Below are positions 36,447-44,496 of a DNA stretch of 64,000 bases, in pieces. The translations under genes and the position numbers were made by a program. The stretch is from Ulvibacter litoralis (GTDB lineage: Bacteria; Bacteroidota; Bacteroidia; Flavobacteriales; Flavobacteriaceae). Each line of letters starts with the position of its first letter. Position 1 is the first letter of the stretch. The stretch covers positions 707,085-771,084 of the forward strand of contig NZ_FNBA01000001.1 in NCBI RefSeq assembly GCF_900102055.1, given 5' to 3'. The notes below the pieces were generated by a model. It worked only from the letters and a program-made list of their open reading frames with translations. It searched no databases and had not been told where the DNA came from.

Positions 36447-37340
36447 ATGAAACAACCATTTTATGTATTAGCCGTTTTATTGCTTTCAGGAATAAGCGTA
36501 TTTGCACAAAGTAAAAAAGATTTGGACAGACAGTCGATAAAGGATATGTGTGGCTGTTACAAAGTAACGTTTAAATACACCGAAACTTTTGCGCCAGAAA
36601 TTGATTATGAGAAAAAACTAGACTATACCGCCTACGCCTTAGAATGGGCTGAAGCGATTGAGGATAGCAAAGATCATATTTCGTTACAGCATTTACTAAT
36701 TGTAAATGACTCGATGGTAATTAAGCATTGGCGTCAAGACTGGGACTACGAGAACAAAGATGTTTTTTACTACGACAAAGACAACTCTTGGGTATTTACC
36801 TCCCTTCCTGAAGACGAAGTAAAAGGACAATGGACACAAAAAGTATATCAAGTAGATGATAGTCCGAGGTATTCAGGATCTGCCACATGGATTCACGCCG
36901 ATGGGAAACATTACTGGGAAAACACTGCCTCTTCACCCTTGCCAAGACGTGAATACAGCAAAAGAAGCGATTACAATGTAATGGAGCGGGGAAACCGTCA
37001 AGAAATTACAAGTTACGGTTGGATGCACGAACAAGACAACAATAAAGTGGTTCGTGCCGACGGAGAAGAAGATGTATTGCTAGCGCAGGAAAAGGGATAT
37101 AATACCTATACAAAGTTACCGGACGAAGACTGTAAAGTAGCGCAAGACTGGTGGAAAGAGAACAAAAAACTTTGGAAAAAGGTGCGTAAAGTTTGGGCGG
37201 AAGTATATGACAGAGAAGGTGCTTTTACGTTGAAAAAGAGTGTTGAAGATTCGCCAATGTTTATGCATTTCTACAAATTAAATAATGATTCGTCGGAAGC
37301 TGAAATTCGTGAACTTATTGAGAAATTTATTGCCTCATGA
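36447..37340 (+). CDS. DUF6607-like exported protein
   Basis: 297 residues with signal peptide QPFYVLAVLLLSGISVFAQ. Features include an early CGCYKVTFKYTETFAPE, the Trp-rich HWRQDWDYENKDVFYYDKDNSW and KGQWTQKVYQVDDSPRYSGSATW, and a terminal EVYDREGAFTLKKSVEDSPMF. I recall this pattern as DUF6607, a periplasmic family found beside TonB receptors, but the number is from memory. No catalytic motif is evident. It starts 8 bp after the T9SS gene and overlaps the FMN-binding gene by 4 bp, so it is fixed in the iron/haem operon. Confidence 0.7.
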   Translation: MKQPFYVLAVLLLSGISVFAQSKKDLDRQSIKDMCGCYKVTFKYTETFAPEIDYEKKLDYTAYALEWAEAIEDSKDHISLQHLLIVNDSMVIKHWRQDWDYENKDVFYYDKDNSWVFTSLPEDEVKGQWTQKVYQVDDSPRYSGSATWIHADGKHYWENTASSPLPRREYSKRSDYNVMERGNRQEITSYGWMHEQDNNKVVRADGEEDVLLAQEKGYNTYTKLPDEDCKVAQDWWKENKKLWKKVRKVWAEVYDREGAFTLKKSVEDSPMFMHFYKLNNDSSEAEIRELIEKFIAS

Positions 37341-37888
37341 TGTTTGCCAAATTCATTTTAAAAATTACAACGGTGGCACTCGCCGTTGTAGTTTTGGTTT
37401 CTTTTTCTTCGGAACAAATTCCGAAAGTGATTCAGACTAAAATTGAAAAATCTGTAAAGGAGACTTATAATGTTCCTGAATTTACGATGGAACAGATAAC
37501 CGTTTCTGAAGCTGTTCAAAAAGAAGTGAAAGCTGAATTAGGCGTTAATCATTTGTTTAAGTTAAAAAGTAACACTGAAACATTGGGCTATTTGTATTTA
37601 GGAGAAGCACCAAGTAAAAAAATGGTGTTCGATTACATTGTGATGTTTACACCTGAAGTAACGGTAAAGAAATCGAAGGTATTAATTTATCGTGAAGACT
37701 ACGGACGCCAAATTGGGAGTCAGCGATGGTTAAAACAGTTTATTGGTTTATCTCCAGACGATGCTGTAAACTATGGTGAAAACATAGATGCTATTTCGGG
37801 AGCGACCATTTCGGCAGCTTCGATGACAACGGCAATTTCAGAGGTGTTAGCCGCGATGAAAGTACTTAAAACGTACACTATTTTATAA
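37337..37888 (+). CDS. Membrane-anchored FMN-binding (covalent flavin) protein
   Basis: 183 residues. N-terminal helix FILKITTVALAVVVLVSFSS anchors it with the rest outside the cytosol. The C-terminal FMN_bind domain ends in ENIDAISGATISAASMTTAI; Thr157 in the SGAT motif is the usual site to which ApbE links FMN. Such domains shuttle electrons in the periplasm, as in NqrC, RnfG and extracytosolic ferric reductases. Within an iron/haem operon a role in reducing iron or haem after import is the best guess. No ApbE gene is present in the window. Overlaps the preceding gene by 4 bp. Confidence 0.87.
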   Translation: MMFAKFILKITTVALAVVVLVSFSSEQIPKVIQTKIEKSVKETYNVPEFTMEQITVSEAVQKEVKAELGVNHLFKLKSNTETLGYLYLGEAPSKKMVFDYIVMFTPEVTVKKSKVLIYREDYGRQIGSQRWLKQFIGLSPDDAVNYGENIDAISGATISAASMTTAISEVLAAMKVLKTYTIL

Positions 37889-37899
37889 AAATAATTGCT

Positions 37900-38250
37900 T
37901 TGGAAGATATAAATACGCTTTATTACAATAGCTTCGGAATTGCTTTTCAATGGAAACGCACTGCTGCAAGAGATTACCGAAAAATCCAATTGGTATTTAA
38001 AGATATTGGGTTGTTTTTAACTTCTGAAGAATTAGTACAATTTGCCAAGCAAATCAACACGGTCTTTCGTCATCCGCCTTTATGCGATGATTGTAGAAAA
38101 GGATCCAAATGCAATTCATATCTTGTAAGTACTCCTGCTACTCAGGTTAGTCTCGCTTTGAGTCATGCAGAGTTACGAGAGGCGAAAGATCTTATTGAAG
38201 GTACGTTGTTTCAATTAGAACTCTCACATTTGTTAAAAGATATTCTTTAA
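37900..38250 (+). CDS. Small Cys-motif protein ending the iron operon
   Basis: 116 residues from a TTG start 11 bp after the FMN-binding gene; no ATG is available upstream of the conserved part. No signal peptide. The core NTVFRHPPLCDDCRKGSKCNSYLV has a CxxCx5C motif that could bind a metal or Fe-S cluster. The remainder is helical (SHAELREAKDLIEGTLFQLELSHLLKDIL). I associate it with a small Bacteroidota family (perhaps DUF6686) found next to iron-uptake genes; this name is uncertain. A cytosolic iron-handling role is inference from position. Confidence 0.6.
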   Translation: MEDINTLYYNSFGIAFQWKRTAARDYRKIQLVFKDIGLFLTSEELVQFAKQINTVFRHPPLCDDCRKGSKCNSYLVSTPATQVSLALSHAELREAKDLIEGTLFQLELSHLLKDIL

Positions 38251-38298
38251 GCAAAGTTATTATGCCAATGTTATAGGTGTAATTTTTAATAAAAAAAG

Positions 38299-38334
38299 AA
38301 AGCCCTTGCTACATTATGTGTAGCAAGGGCTTTT
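38299..38334. terminator. Bidirectional terminator, end of the iron operon and FKBP gene
   Basis: Stem AAAGCCCTTGCTACA / TGTAGCAAGGGCTTTT with A/T flanks, between convergent genes ending at 38250 and 38381. Confidence 0.85.
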
Positions 38335-38380
38335 CTGTATGTTCTAAGTTTCCTTACAATTATTCTTTTGTAACGGCTGC

Positions 38381-38809
38381 TTATTTAATTTCAACCACTT
38401 CAAGATCAAAAACAAGGTCTTTACCAGCTAAAGGATGATTACCGTCTACAACAACGCTTTCTTCTTTAACTTCTACAACCAATAAATTCATTTCTTGTCC
38501 GTCTGGAGATTTAGAAACAAGTCCCATCCCTACTTCTGGCGCAATATCTTGCGGAAGGTGGCTTTTATTTACTTCTTGTCTTAGGTCCATATTAACTGGG
38601 CCATATGCTTCGGCTTCAGCAATTGTAATGGTTTTCTTTTCATTTAATTTCATGTCTAGCACACCTTTTTCGAAACCAGGAATCATTTGTCCTTGTCCTA
38701 AGGTAAATTGTAATGGTTCTCTTCCTTCAGAACTGTCAAAAACTTGTCCGTCGGCTAATTTACCTGTGTAATGTACTTTTACTGTGTTGTTCTCTTTTAC
38801 TTGAGTCAT
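38381..38809 (-). CDS. SlyD-like FKBP-type peptidyl-prolyl isomerase
   Basis: 142 residues, cytosolic. NNTVKVHYTGKLADGQVFDSSEGREPLQFTLGQGQMIPGFEKGVLDM is the FKBP half, and the insert EAYGPVNMDLRQEVNKSHLPQDIAPEVGMGLV is the IF (chaperone) domain of the SlyD type, followed by the closing strand HPLAGKDLVFDLEVVEI. The usual His-rich metal tail of E. coli SlyD is absent. Assists protein folding by proline isomerisation. A small ORF lies 37 bp upstream on the same strand. Confidence 0.93.
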   Translation of the reverse strand: MTQVKENNTVKVHYTGKLADGQVFDSSEGREPLQFTLGQGQMIPGFEKGVLDMKLNEKKTITIAEAEAYGPVNMDLRQEVNKSHLPQDIAPEVGMGLVSKSPDGQEMNLLVVEVKEESVVVDGNHPLAGKDLVFDLEVVEIK

Positions 38810-38846
38810 ACTCTTTTTAATTTAAAAAATGGGTTTTACATACTTC

Positions 38847-39020
38847 TTACGCAGCCACCATTTTAGTTTCAATATCTGACATCCTACCCGCGAAAACCAC
38901 GCCAAAGAACGGAAGGAACCAGAAACACACTTTGCTTAACCCTAAAAAAGAGTTGTAGCTCCTTGCTATACTTACGTACCATTCTTTTATTACCGGTAGG
39001 TATGGTGTGTGAGGGAACAT
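38847..39020 (-). CDS. Putative 57-residue single-helix membrane protein
   Basis: Short reading frame from ATG 39020 to TAA 38847 on the minus strand. The start is MFPHTPYLPVIKEW; a hydrophobic stretch of about 16 residues (CFWFLPFFGVVFAG) sits at about 32-45, and the end is RMSDIETKMVAA. Composition is that of a real small membrane protein, basic before and after the helix, and it lies in frame-neutral space just upstream of the FKBP gene. No homologue recognised, and ribosome binding cannot be judged in this phylum. It could be a chance frame. Confidence 0.4.
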   Translation of the reverse strand: MFPHTPYLPVIKEWYVSIARSYNSFLGLSKVCFWFLPFFGVVFAGRMSDIETKMVAA

Positions 39021-39343
39021 GAAAATGTGTCAGTTAGAAGGGGAATTTATGATATTTAAGGTGTGTTAGGATAGAAAAAAAGAAAACACTGAAAATCCAA
39101 ATATCATAATTGTTGTAATAACAAGAAGCAGATACACAAAGGGTTTTATTTGATGGAAGTGGCTCCCCTCTTTTATCACTATTTTTTTGGTATAAAAAAT
39201 CCCCACGCAACTTGGTGTTGTGTGGGGGTTTTATAAATATAAGGTGAAATTTTTAGGTTTTCAACAGGAAAACTCCTGTTTTGTTTTTTTTTGAGGGGAT
39301 TTGTATATAAACGCTATAAAAAGTGGGTATGAGAAGGTTATGC
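39021..39343. other. Intergenic stretch with hairpin element
   Basis: No gene is supported here. The left half (39021-39190) is AT-rich without clear signals. The right half holds copy A of the hairpin element described at 39197-39290, which lies just past the stop of the minus-strand gene at 39344. Confidence 0.5.
39197..39290 (-). repeat. Two-hairpin intergenic element, copy A
   Basis: Hairpin 1: CCCCAC..CAAC-loop-GTTG..GTGGGG (39201-39227). Then a conserved TATAAATATAAGG spacer and hairpin 2: AACAGGA-AAAC-TCCTGTT (39263-39280) with a T run on the plus strand. Closely similar to the elements at 40271, 41428 and 42874. It sits 3' of the gene ending at 39344 and can act as terminator in both directions. 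Confidence 0.6.
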
Positions 39344-40132
39344 TTATTTATTGGTTTTTTGCGTATTTGTGTTACTGATATTACTTGAATCATTTGAGTT
39401 AAAGTTGACGTTTATTCCAAAGCCAAGCCAAGGTTTTTTGTTGTGAATCCACTTTAGTTTTTCTTGGTCAGAGCCTTCAAGAAAATCCCATCCATAGAAA
39501 AGTCCAAAGTTTACATTTTTTGCTAAGTGAATTGCTAATCCAAAAGATGTTGTCAATGCACTTTGCGATAAGGTATTTAAGTCAGGGTTAACCGTTTTAA
39601 TATCACTATTATCTTCTGTCAAATTAACTTTTGTAAGACTAATACCAAATGATAATTCTGCATACCCTAAATCGCCATATCTGCTAAAATTAATTCCTTT
39701 AGCAATATTAGCTCCTAGTGATAAATTAGATTCAAATTCAAAATTTTCATTCTCTGATCTTATTCTTATAGGGACTGTATAAGCTCCAACTTTCCATTCT
39801 CTTAATCTTGAAAAATATTTATTAGTATAGAAACTGAAATCTTCAATAGTCATTGTCAGCGTTTCATTATCTTCATTATATAACTTTTTTAGTCCTTCAT
39901 CATCAAAAGTCAAATATCGATATGAAACATTTTTGCCATCAAAATTTACAATCTGTATAATGTGCTTTTTCTTAATTTCTAATTTTCCGTTTAACCCTGT
40001 AATTCTTTCTTGAGAATCTGCAGCATTTAGTGATTTGGTAAAATAATACTGCCCATTTTCAACCAAATAGTTATTTTCTTGAGAAAATGTAATTAAAGGG
40101 AGGAGAATCAATAGTATTAAATAATTTTTCAT
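39344..40132 (-). CDS. Exported protein, probable outer-membrane barrel
   Basis: The frame opens at 40198, but ATG 40132 directly starts a signal peptide (MKNYLILLILLPLITFSQ), giving 262 aa. The C-terminal half has alternating strands with aromatic and Gly residues (FESNLSLGANIAKGINFSRYGDLGYAELSFGISLTKV, TTSFGLAIHLAKNVNFGLFYGWDFL, WLGFGINVNFNSN), as expected of a small outer-membrane beta barrel. The N-terminal half (ITGLNGKLEIKKKHIIQIVNFDG) is not recognised. Ends with a polar Asn/Thr tail. No named family. Confidence 0.65.
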   Translation of the reverse strand: MKNYLILLILLPLITFSQENNYLVENGQYYFTKSLNAADSQERITGLNGKLEIKKKHIIQIVNFDGKNVSYRYLTFDDEGLKKLYNEDNETLTMTIEDFSFYTNKYFSRLREWKVGAYTVPIRIRSENENFEFESNLSLGANIAKGINFSRYGDLGYAELSFGISLTKVNLTEDNSDIKTVNPDLNTLSQSALTTSFGLAIHLAKNVNFGLFYGWDFLEGSDQEKLKWIHNKKPWLGFGINVNFNSNDSSNISNTNTQKTNK

Positions 40133-40270
40133 CGGTTGCTTTTTATTGGTTAGTAATATAAAACTGTTAAAGAACTCTGCTTTTAAAATACCCAACAAGT
40201 ATTATTAAATACTATTTAATTTCTTATCAATTAAGTTTCTCGACAAAAACAAAAAGTATCCTAAACAAAA

Positions 40271-40370
40271 AATCCCTACGCAACAGGTTGTTGCCTAGGG
40301 ATTTATAAATATAATTCAAAAAATTTAAGGAACCAACAGGAAAAACCCTGTTTTGTTGTTTTTAAAGGGG
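40271..40370 (-). repeat. Two-hairpin intergenic element, copy B
   Basis: Hairpin 1 has a long stem: AATCCCTAcGCAACA / TGTTGCcTAGGGATT (40271-40303). Then TATAAATATAA and hairpin 2 AACAGG / CCTGTT (40335-40352) followed by TTTTG and a T tract. Same order and core bases as copy A. It lies just 3' of the lipoprotein gene ending at 40381. Confidence 0.6.
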
Positions 40371-40380
40371 TGCTCCTCTT

Positions 40381-41304
40381 TTATTGGAGCAATTCTAGTT
40401 CTTCTCGCTTCCCTTCATCTTCCACCTTTTTCTGGTTCCAATAGGGTTCGTTGATACTTTTTTTCAAGGTAGCTTCTGTGAGTAATCCGTCGCCATCGTC
40501 TTCTGTCCAGGAAAGGATTTTATAAGGGAATTCTTTTTCAACAGTGATCGCAACCTTTCTAGCATAACTCAAGTAGTCAATGGTATAAATCACGGTGGTG
40601 TCCAATTCTGTTTTGCTAATGGTAGCTTTGGTGGGTTTCAATTCCTGATTCGCAAAACGACTGTAAATCGTTGAAAAAATTAAATCAATTTCTCCTAAGG
40701 GAAGTTTCCCTTCATGCAATCGAATTCGTGTCATGAGCTCGTCTTCTAGAAGCGCTACAGGAATGGTTGTTTCGGTATCGCCGTCTTTTTCAAAATAAGA
40801 AAACTCTTGGACCTGATAGGCATTTTCTTTGAGATTTAGTTGTGTAAAGGTATGTCCGCACCATTCTTGAATGCTGGTATTCAGTTTTAAGGTGTGCGGG
40901 TAGTTTATAGCACTAACGGGTGTAAACGTAGAAGTGACAATTGAGTAATCATAAATTCCTGTGCTGAATTTTCTGATGTTGTTTACTTTTAAAACAGACA
41001 CATTATCTTCTCCGGCATCCTGAGGGTGATCTAATTTCACCTGTTTGCTTTGCGAAAAGGGTTCGGTTACAAATACCAAAACCACTTCCCCTTCACGGAT
41101 TTCTCCATAGCGAGATTGTTTCAGTGCATAGCTATTTAGTTCTGCTTTTCCAGAATACCAATAGTCACTAAATTGTTTTGTGAGTGGTACCTCTTCTTTT
41201 CGGGTTGTGGGGATTGTTTCGTCTGCAGGCACTTTAGTGTCAAATTCACAAGCAATAAGTGAAAAGATCCCTAAAAAGCACCCTATTTTTAATAGTTTGT
41301 TCAT
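40381..41304 (-). CDS. Lipoprotein of unknown function
   Basis: 307 residues with a lipoprotein signal MNKLLKIGCFLGIFSLIACE (lipobox LIAC). The mature protein opens DTKVPADETIPTTRKEEVPLTKQFSDYWYSGKAELNSYAL and shows a mixed alpha/beta pattern with two Cys pairs unlikely. The segment YWYSGKAELNSYALKQSRYGEIREGEVVLVFVTEPFS is a memorable conserved block in flavobacterial lipoproteins of this size, but I know no function. Some databases may mislabel relatives as septum inhibitor Maf; the sequence does not support that. Confidence 0.65.
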   Translation of the reverse strand: MNKLLKIGCFLGIFSLIACEFDTKVPADETIPTTRKEEVPLTKQFSDYWYSGKAELNSYALKQSRYGEIREGEVVLVFVTEPFSQSKQVKLDHPQDAGEDNVSVLKVNNIRKFSTGIYDYSIVTSTFTPVSAINYPHTLKLNTSIQEWCGHTFTQLNLKENAYQVQEFSYFEKDGDTETTIPVALLEDELMTRIRLHEGKLPLGEIDLIFSTIYSRFANQELKPTKATISKTELDTTVIYTIDYLSYARKVAITVEKEFPYKILSWTEDDGDGLLTEATLKKSINEPYWNQKKVEDEGKREELELLQ

Positions 41305-41427
41305 ATTTTTTTAATTGGCTACGCTTTGTGTTGTAACTACGAAGGAATTCTATAATCCATCTGCTCTTTCAACTAAAAACGGAGTCTATGTCATAAAACC
41401 TCATCATAAAGTGCGCTAAATGAGCTT

Positions 41428-41491
41428 GTATAAATATATGGCTAAAATTTTTATGTGTTCAAAAAGAAGCGACTGTTTCCTTTTTTAGAAA
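41428..41491 (-). repeat. Hairpin-element relative, copy E (partial)
   Basis: TATAAATATAtGG followed by AAATTTTTATG and GACTGTTTCCT..TTTTTAGAA. The left hairpin is replaced by a weaker CTCAT/ATGAG stem (41398-41424). Matches copy C across the right half and copy A across the TATAAATATA spacer. It sits directly 3' of the DUF2130 gene stop. Confidence 0.45.
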
Positions 41492-41496
41492 GTTGT

Positions 41497-42774
41497 TTAG
41501 ACTGTTTCGTCTGTAAGTCGGTCAAACTTTTCTTTCATAGTTGGGTTTCCATACGTTAATTTTTTTATGGTTAAATCGTCCGCTTTATTATTTGCCAAGC
41601 GCAGATTATTTTCTGAAGACAACAAAGCATCTTTGGTTTTTTGAAGATGGGTAATGGTTTTGTCTATTTCATCTATCGCTGTTTTAAATTTACGACTCGC
41701 CAAGTCATAATTTCTTGCAAAGCCTTCTTTAAACGTATTTATTTTATCTTCAAAATTGGTAATATCAATGTTTTGATTTTTCATCAAATTTAATTCAGCC
41801 TTGTATTCCATTGAATTCATAGCAGCATTCCGAAGAAGGGTAATAATAGGAATAAAAAATTGAGGACGTACCACATACATTTTATTGTATTTGTGCGATA
41901 CATCTACGATGCCAGTGTTGTAGAACTCATTTTCAGCTTCAAGAAGAGACACCAATACCGCGTACTCGCATTTTTTATCATTTCTATCTTTATCCAGTTT
42001 AGCGAAAAAATCTTCATTCTTCTTCTTAGTCGCAGTTTCATCATTTTCATTCTTCATTTCAAACATAATTGAAATGATTTCATTCCCTGCGGGATCCGTT
42101 TCTTTATAAATAAAATCGCCTTTACTCCCGCCTCTTGAATCATTGTCTTTTTCAAAGTAGGAATGTTGAAAAGCAGTTGCTCTCAGTTTGTTGAATTCCG
42201 TTTCACAATGTTGTTCCAGAGTTTCACCCACCATTTTTGTGGAAAGTTTCTGCTTAAAATCTTTTAATCGCGCAATTTCATCATCTTTCATTTTGATGGT
42301 TTCATCTTTCACGATTAGTTTATTGGTAAACTGTTCTTTAATAGACTTTTCAAGGAGTTGGGTTTGTGTTTCTTTAATTTTTAGGTCATTTGCGAGATTG
42401 TCACGTTCTTTTTCAATTTGTTTTATTGCTTCGGAAACATCTAGCATTTTCTGAATCTTTGCCTGTTGTATTTGAGATTTCATGGTAGCGATTTCTGTTT
42501 CTTTTTTGGCTAGTTTTTCAGCAAGATCGGTAGCGTTATTGGCTTTTAATAGACTTAGTTCTCTGTCTTTTTTTGCCAATGCTTCTTGAAATGAATTTTT
42601 TGTTTTTGCTTCAGCAAGTTGAACAGCGCTTTGTTTCTCCTTTTCAGCAAGTGCCAGTCTATTGTTTAGTTCTTCCTCAAATTGATGGTCTCTAACTTGT
42701 TTCAGGATGTCGGCAAAACCAGCTTCGTCAACTTTAAAAGCTTTTTTACAATTTGGACATATAATCTCGTTCAT
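41497..42774 (-). CDS. DUF2130 coiled-coil protein
   Basis: 425 residues. N-terminal zinc-ribbon-like [15 protein letters not shown], then a long charged coiled coil (about 25-190), and the DUF2130 domain (about 195-400) with [79 protein letters not shown] and [19 protein letters not shown]. The block with GGSKGDF and FEMKNE resembles a PD-(D/E)xK-like nuclease fold (D...ExK), so DNA or RNA processing is possible. Function unproven in any organism I know. Alone on its strand. Confidence 0.85.
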   Translation of the reverse strand: MNEIICPNCKKAFKVDEAGFADILKQVRDHQFEEELNNRLALAEKEKQSAVQLAEAKTKNSFQEALAKKDRELSLLKANNATDLAEKLAKKETEIATMKSQIQQAKIQKMLDVSEAIKQIEKERDNLANDLKIKETQTQLLEKSIKEQFTNKLIVKDETIKMKDDEIARLKDFKQKLSTKMVGETLEQHCETEFNKLRATAFQHSYFEKDNDSRGGSKGDFIYKETDPAGNEIISIMFEMKNENDETATKKKNEDFFAKLDKDRNDKKCEYAVLVSLLEAENEFYNTGIVDVSHKYNKMYVVRPQFFIPIITLLRNAAMNSMEYKAELNLMKNQNIDITNFEDKINTFKEGFARNYDLASRKFKTAIDEIDKTITHLQKTKDALLSSENNLRLANNKADDLTIKKLTYGNPTMKEKFDRLTDETV

Positions 42775-42873
42775 AATCTGTTTTTCTTAAATGCATTATA
42801 TAAGGTTCTACGCACATTAAAGGGGCTCTTTTTTCGACTAAGTATTCACTAAAACAAGAGGTTTTCCTTAAAA

Positions 42874-42966
42874 ATCCCCATGCGACAGAGCGTCCAATGG
42901 GGATGTATAAAAGTAACTAAATATTTATGGATTAAATACAGAATGGACTGTTTCCTGATTTTAGAA
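42874..42966 (-). repeat. Hairpin-element relative, copy C
   Basis: Stem ATCCCCAT / ATGGGGAT with inner GAC/GTC (42874-42904), then TATAAAAGTAACTAAATATTTATGG, and GGACTGTTTCCTGATTTTAGAA. Its right half matches copy E and its left hairpin matches copy A in plan. It does not directly follow a stop codon; it lies 100 bp upstream of the DUF2130 start. Confidence 0.5.
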
Positions 42967-43144
42967 TCGTGTTTGTATGGGAAGAGCTAACTCTCTTCAT
43001 TTGTTTTCTTCTAGACATTAAAAGTACCTCAGATAAACGGATTCATAATATTCCCAACCCTACAAATAAAACACCTTTTCTGGATAATTTGTTACGGATT
43101 TCCTCATTCCAAAGAGGCTTCAATCAAAATTGTTTTAAATAAAA

Positions 43145-43173
43145 AAAACCACTCAAAAATGAGTGGGTTTTTA
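43145..43173 (-). terminator. Terminator after the DJ-1/PfpI gene
   Basis: Stem ACCACTC-AAAAAT-GAGTGGGT with an A tract upstream that becomes a U tract on the minus strand, 40 bp past the stop at 43213. Confidence 0.7.
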
Positions 43174-43212
43174 GTTCCTAGTCTATAGGAAATAAGGTTC
43201 GTGGGCTACAAC

Positions 43213-43788
43213 TTAAATCTTAACGGTAGCTCCCATTATTTTTAAAAATTCTCGTATAAAACTTGGGTGTGCTGGCCAAGCAGGAGAGGTGACAAGATTA
43301 CCATCTACATACACGCCATCTGCAGGGATTGATTGGAATTCTCCTCCAGCTAGGGTTACTTCTGGCCCTACTGCAGGATAGGCTGTTAGCTTTCTTCCTT
43401 TTACAACATCTGCAGCGGTTAAAATCTGAATTCCGTGGCAGATGGCAGCGACAGGCTTATTGGTTTTGAAAAAATACTGTACTAATTCAAGCACTTTTTT
43501 ATTGAGTCTTAAATATTCTGGAGCTCTTCCTCCTGCAATGACCAAACCGTCATAATTTTCAACAATCACCTCATCAAAACTGTAATTCAATATAAAATTA
43601 TGCCCTGGTTTTTCTGTATATGTTTGGTCTCCTTCAAAATCGTGAATGGCGGTTTTAATGGCATCTCCCTTTTTTTTGTCTGGGCAAACTGTGTGAACTA
43701 CATACCCTACCATCTCAAGCATTTGAAAGGGAACCATTGTTTCATAATCTTCTGTAAAATCTCCTGTTAAGAATAGAATTTTTTTCAT
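43213..43788 (-). CDS. DJ-1/PfpI-family protein
   Basis: 191 residues from ATG 43788; the longer frame from 43854 only adds a non-conserved lead. Start [29 protein letters not shown] is the DJ-1/PfpI N-terminus with the conserved Glu (EDYE). The nucleophile elbow is [18 protein letters not shown] with Cys near 117, followed by [14 protein letters not shown] and [13 protein letters not shown]. The size and His after Cys fit PfpI-like glyoxalase/deglycase or peptidase members; exact activity is not readable. Single gene with own terminator, probably a stress protein. Confidence 0.87.
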   Translation of the reverse strand: MKKILFLTGDFTEDYETMVPFQMLEMVGYVVHTVCPDKKKGDAIKTAIHDFEGDQTYTEKPGHNFILNYSFDEVIVENYDGLVIAGGRAPEYLRLNKKVLELVQYFFKTNKPVAAICHGIQILTAADVVKGRKLTAYPAVGPEVTLAGGEFQSIPADGVYVDGNLVTSPAWPAHPSFIREFLKIMGATVKI

Positions 43789-43898
43789 TGTTTTTCTTTT
43801 TCGGTTTATTAATTGGTCTGGAAGTACTTCCAACAGTTTGTATAGAAGTACCACCCGATTAAATTACAACTATTTATAGAAAAACAAAAAAGGTCAAA

Positions 43899-44201
43899 AT
43901 GATTCAACAAGGTACTGCTCTTAATACAGAAGTAAATCATTTTGGTTTCAACTCTAATTTTAATAAAAACAAGGTGTTTGTAGATTTTATATATAAAGAT
44001 ACAGAAGCATCAAAAGTATTAGAACTTGGAGACCAAGTATTAGAAATAAACACGATTGATTTCACCAACATCACTACTAAAAATAAGTGTACGTTTTTCA
44101 ACAATGGTATTATACCAAAAGAGGCTGATCAAATAGTAATTAAAGTAGCGAGAGATGGAAAAGAATTTGAATTTGAATTGAAAAAAGCGAGGTTACTTTA
44201 A
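43899..44201 (+). CDS. Orphan PDZ-domain protein or remnant
   Basis: 100 residues. The second half fits a PDZ domain: SKVLELGDQVLEINTIDFTNITTKNKCTFF then QIVIKVARDGKEFEFELKK, as in the C-terminal PDZ of Bacteroidota aspartyl-protease-like proteins. The first half (NHFGFNSNFNKNKVFVDFIYKDTEA) lacks any catalytic Asp-Thr-Gly motif and there is no signal peptide. It may be the leftover tail of a longer protease gene whose 5' part was lost, or a free-standing cytosolic PDZ protein. Upstream 45 bp show no open continuation in frame. Confidence 0.5.
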   Translation: MIQQGTALNTEVNHFGFNSNFNKNKVFVDFIYKDTEASKVLELGDQVLEINTIDFTNITTKNKCTFFNNGIIPKEADQIVIKVARDGKEFEFELKKARLL

Positions 44202-44446
44202 ATAAACATAGCGAAATTTTTTATCTATTGGCGTTACAGTTTTAATAAGCACCCTTGTGTTCCTAAATAGTATCATTTCTCTATTTTTTTAATTGGAAAC
44301 AGCTTTCTAAATACGTTAGCAGTGCCTGCTGGAAATAGAATTCATATTAATTCTGGAACCTTACAGTATTATATATGAGATGAAGAAATGATCGTGCAGA
44401 AGCTAGGAGTATTGATTGATGCTTTTGTCTGCTATACTTAAATCAA

Positions 44447-44474
44447 AAACCCCACTCAAAAATGAGTGGGGTTT
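44447..44474. terminator. Terminator after the anti-sigma-like TPR gene
   Basis: Perfect stem AAACCCCACTC / GAGTGGGGTTT between the PDZ gene and the minus-strand gene ending at 44497; T-rich on both sides, so it may serve both. The 220 bp between it and 44202 show no gene. Confidence 0.75.
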
Positions 44475-44496
44475 GTTTTATTATATTTCAACTTCA

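Larger units (their letters stand above)
42775..43212. other. Intergenic stretch without genes
   Basis: About 440 bp. It holds copy C of the hairpin element (42874-42966) and, at the right, the terminator of the DJ-1 gene (43145-43173). No open frame above noise and no RNA signature was seen in between (42967-43140). Confidence 0.5.

Noticed and set aside
39197-42966. Hairpin elements as integron attC sites
   Set aside because: No integrase gene, no R-box/L-box bases, and flanking genes differ in orientation pattern from cassette arrays.
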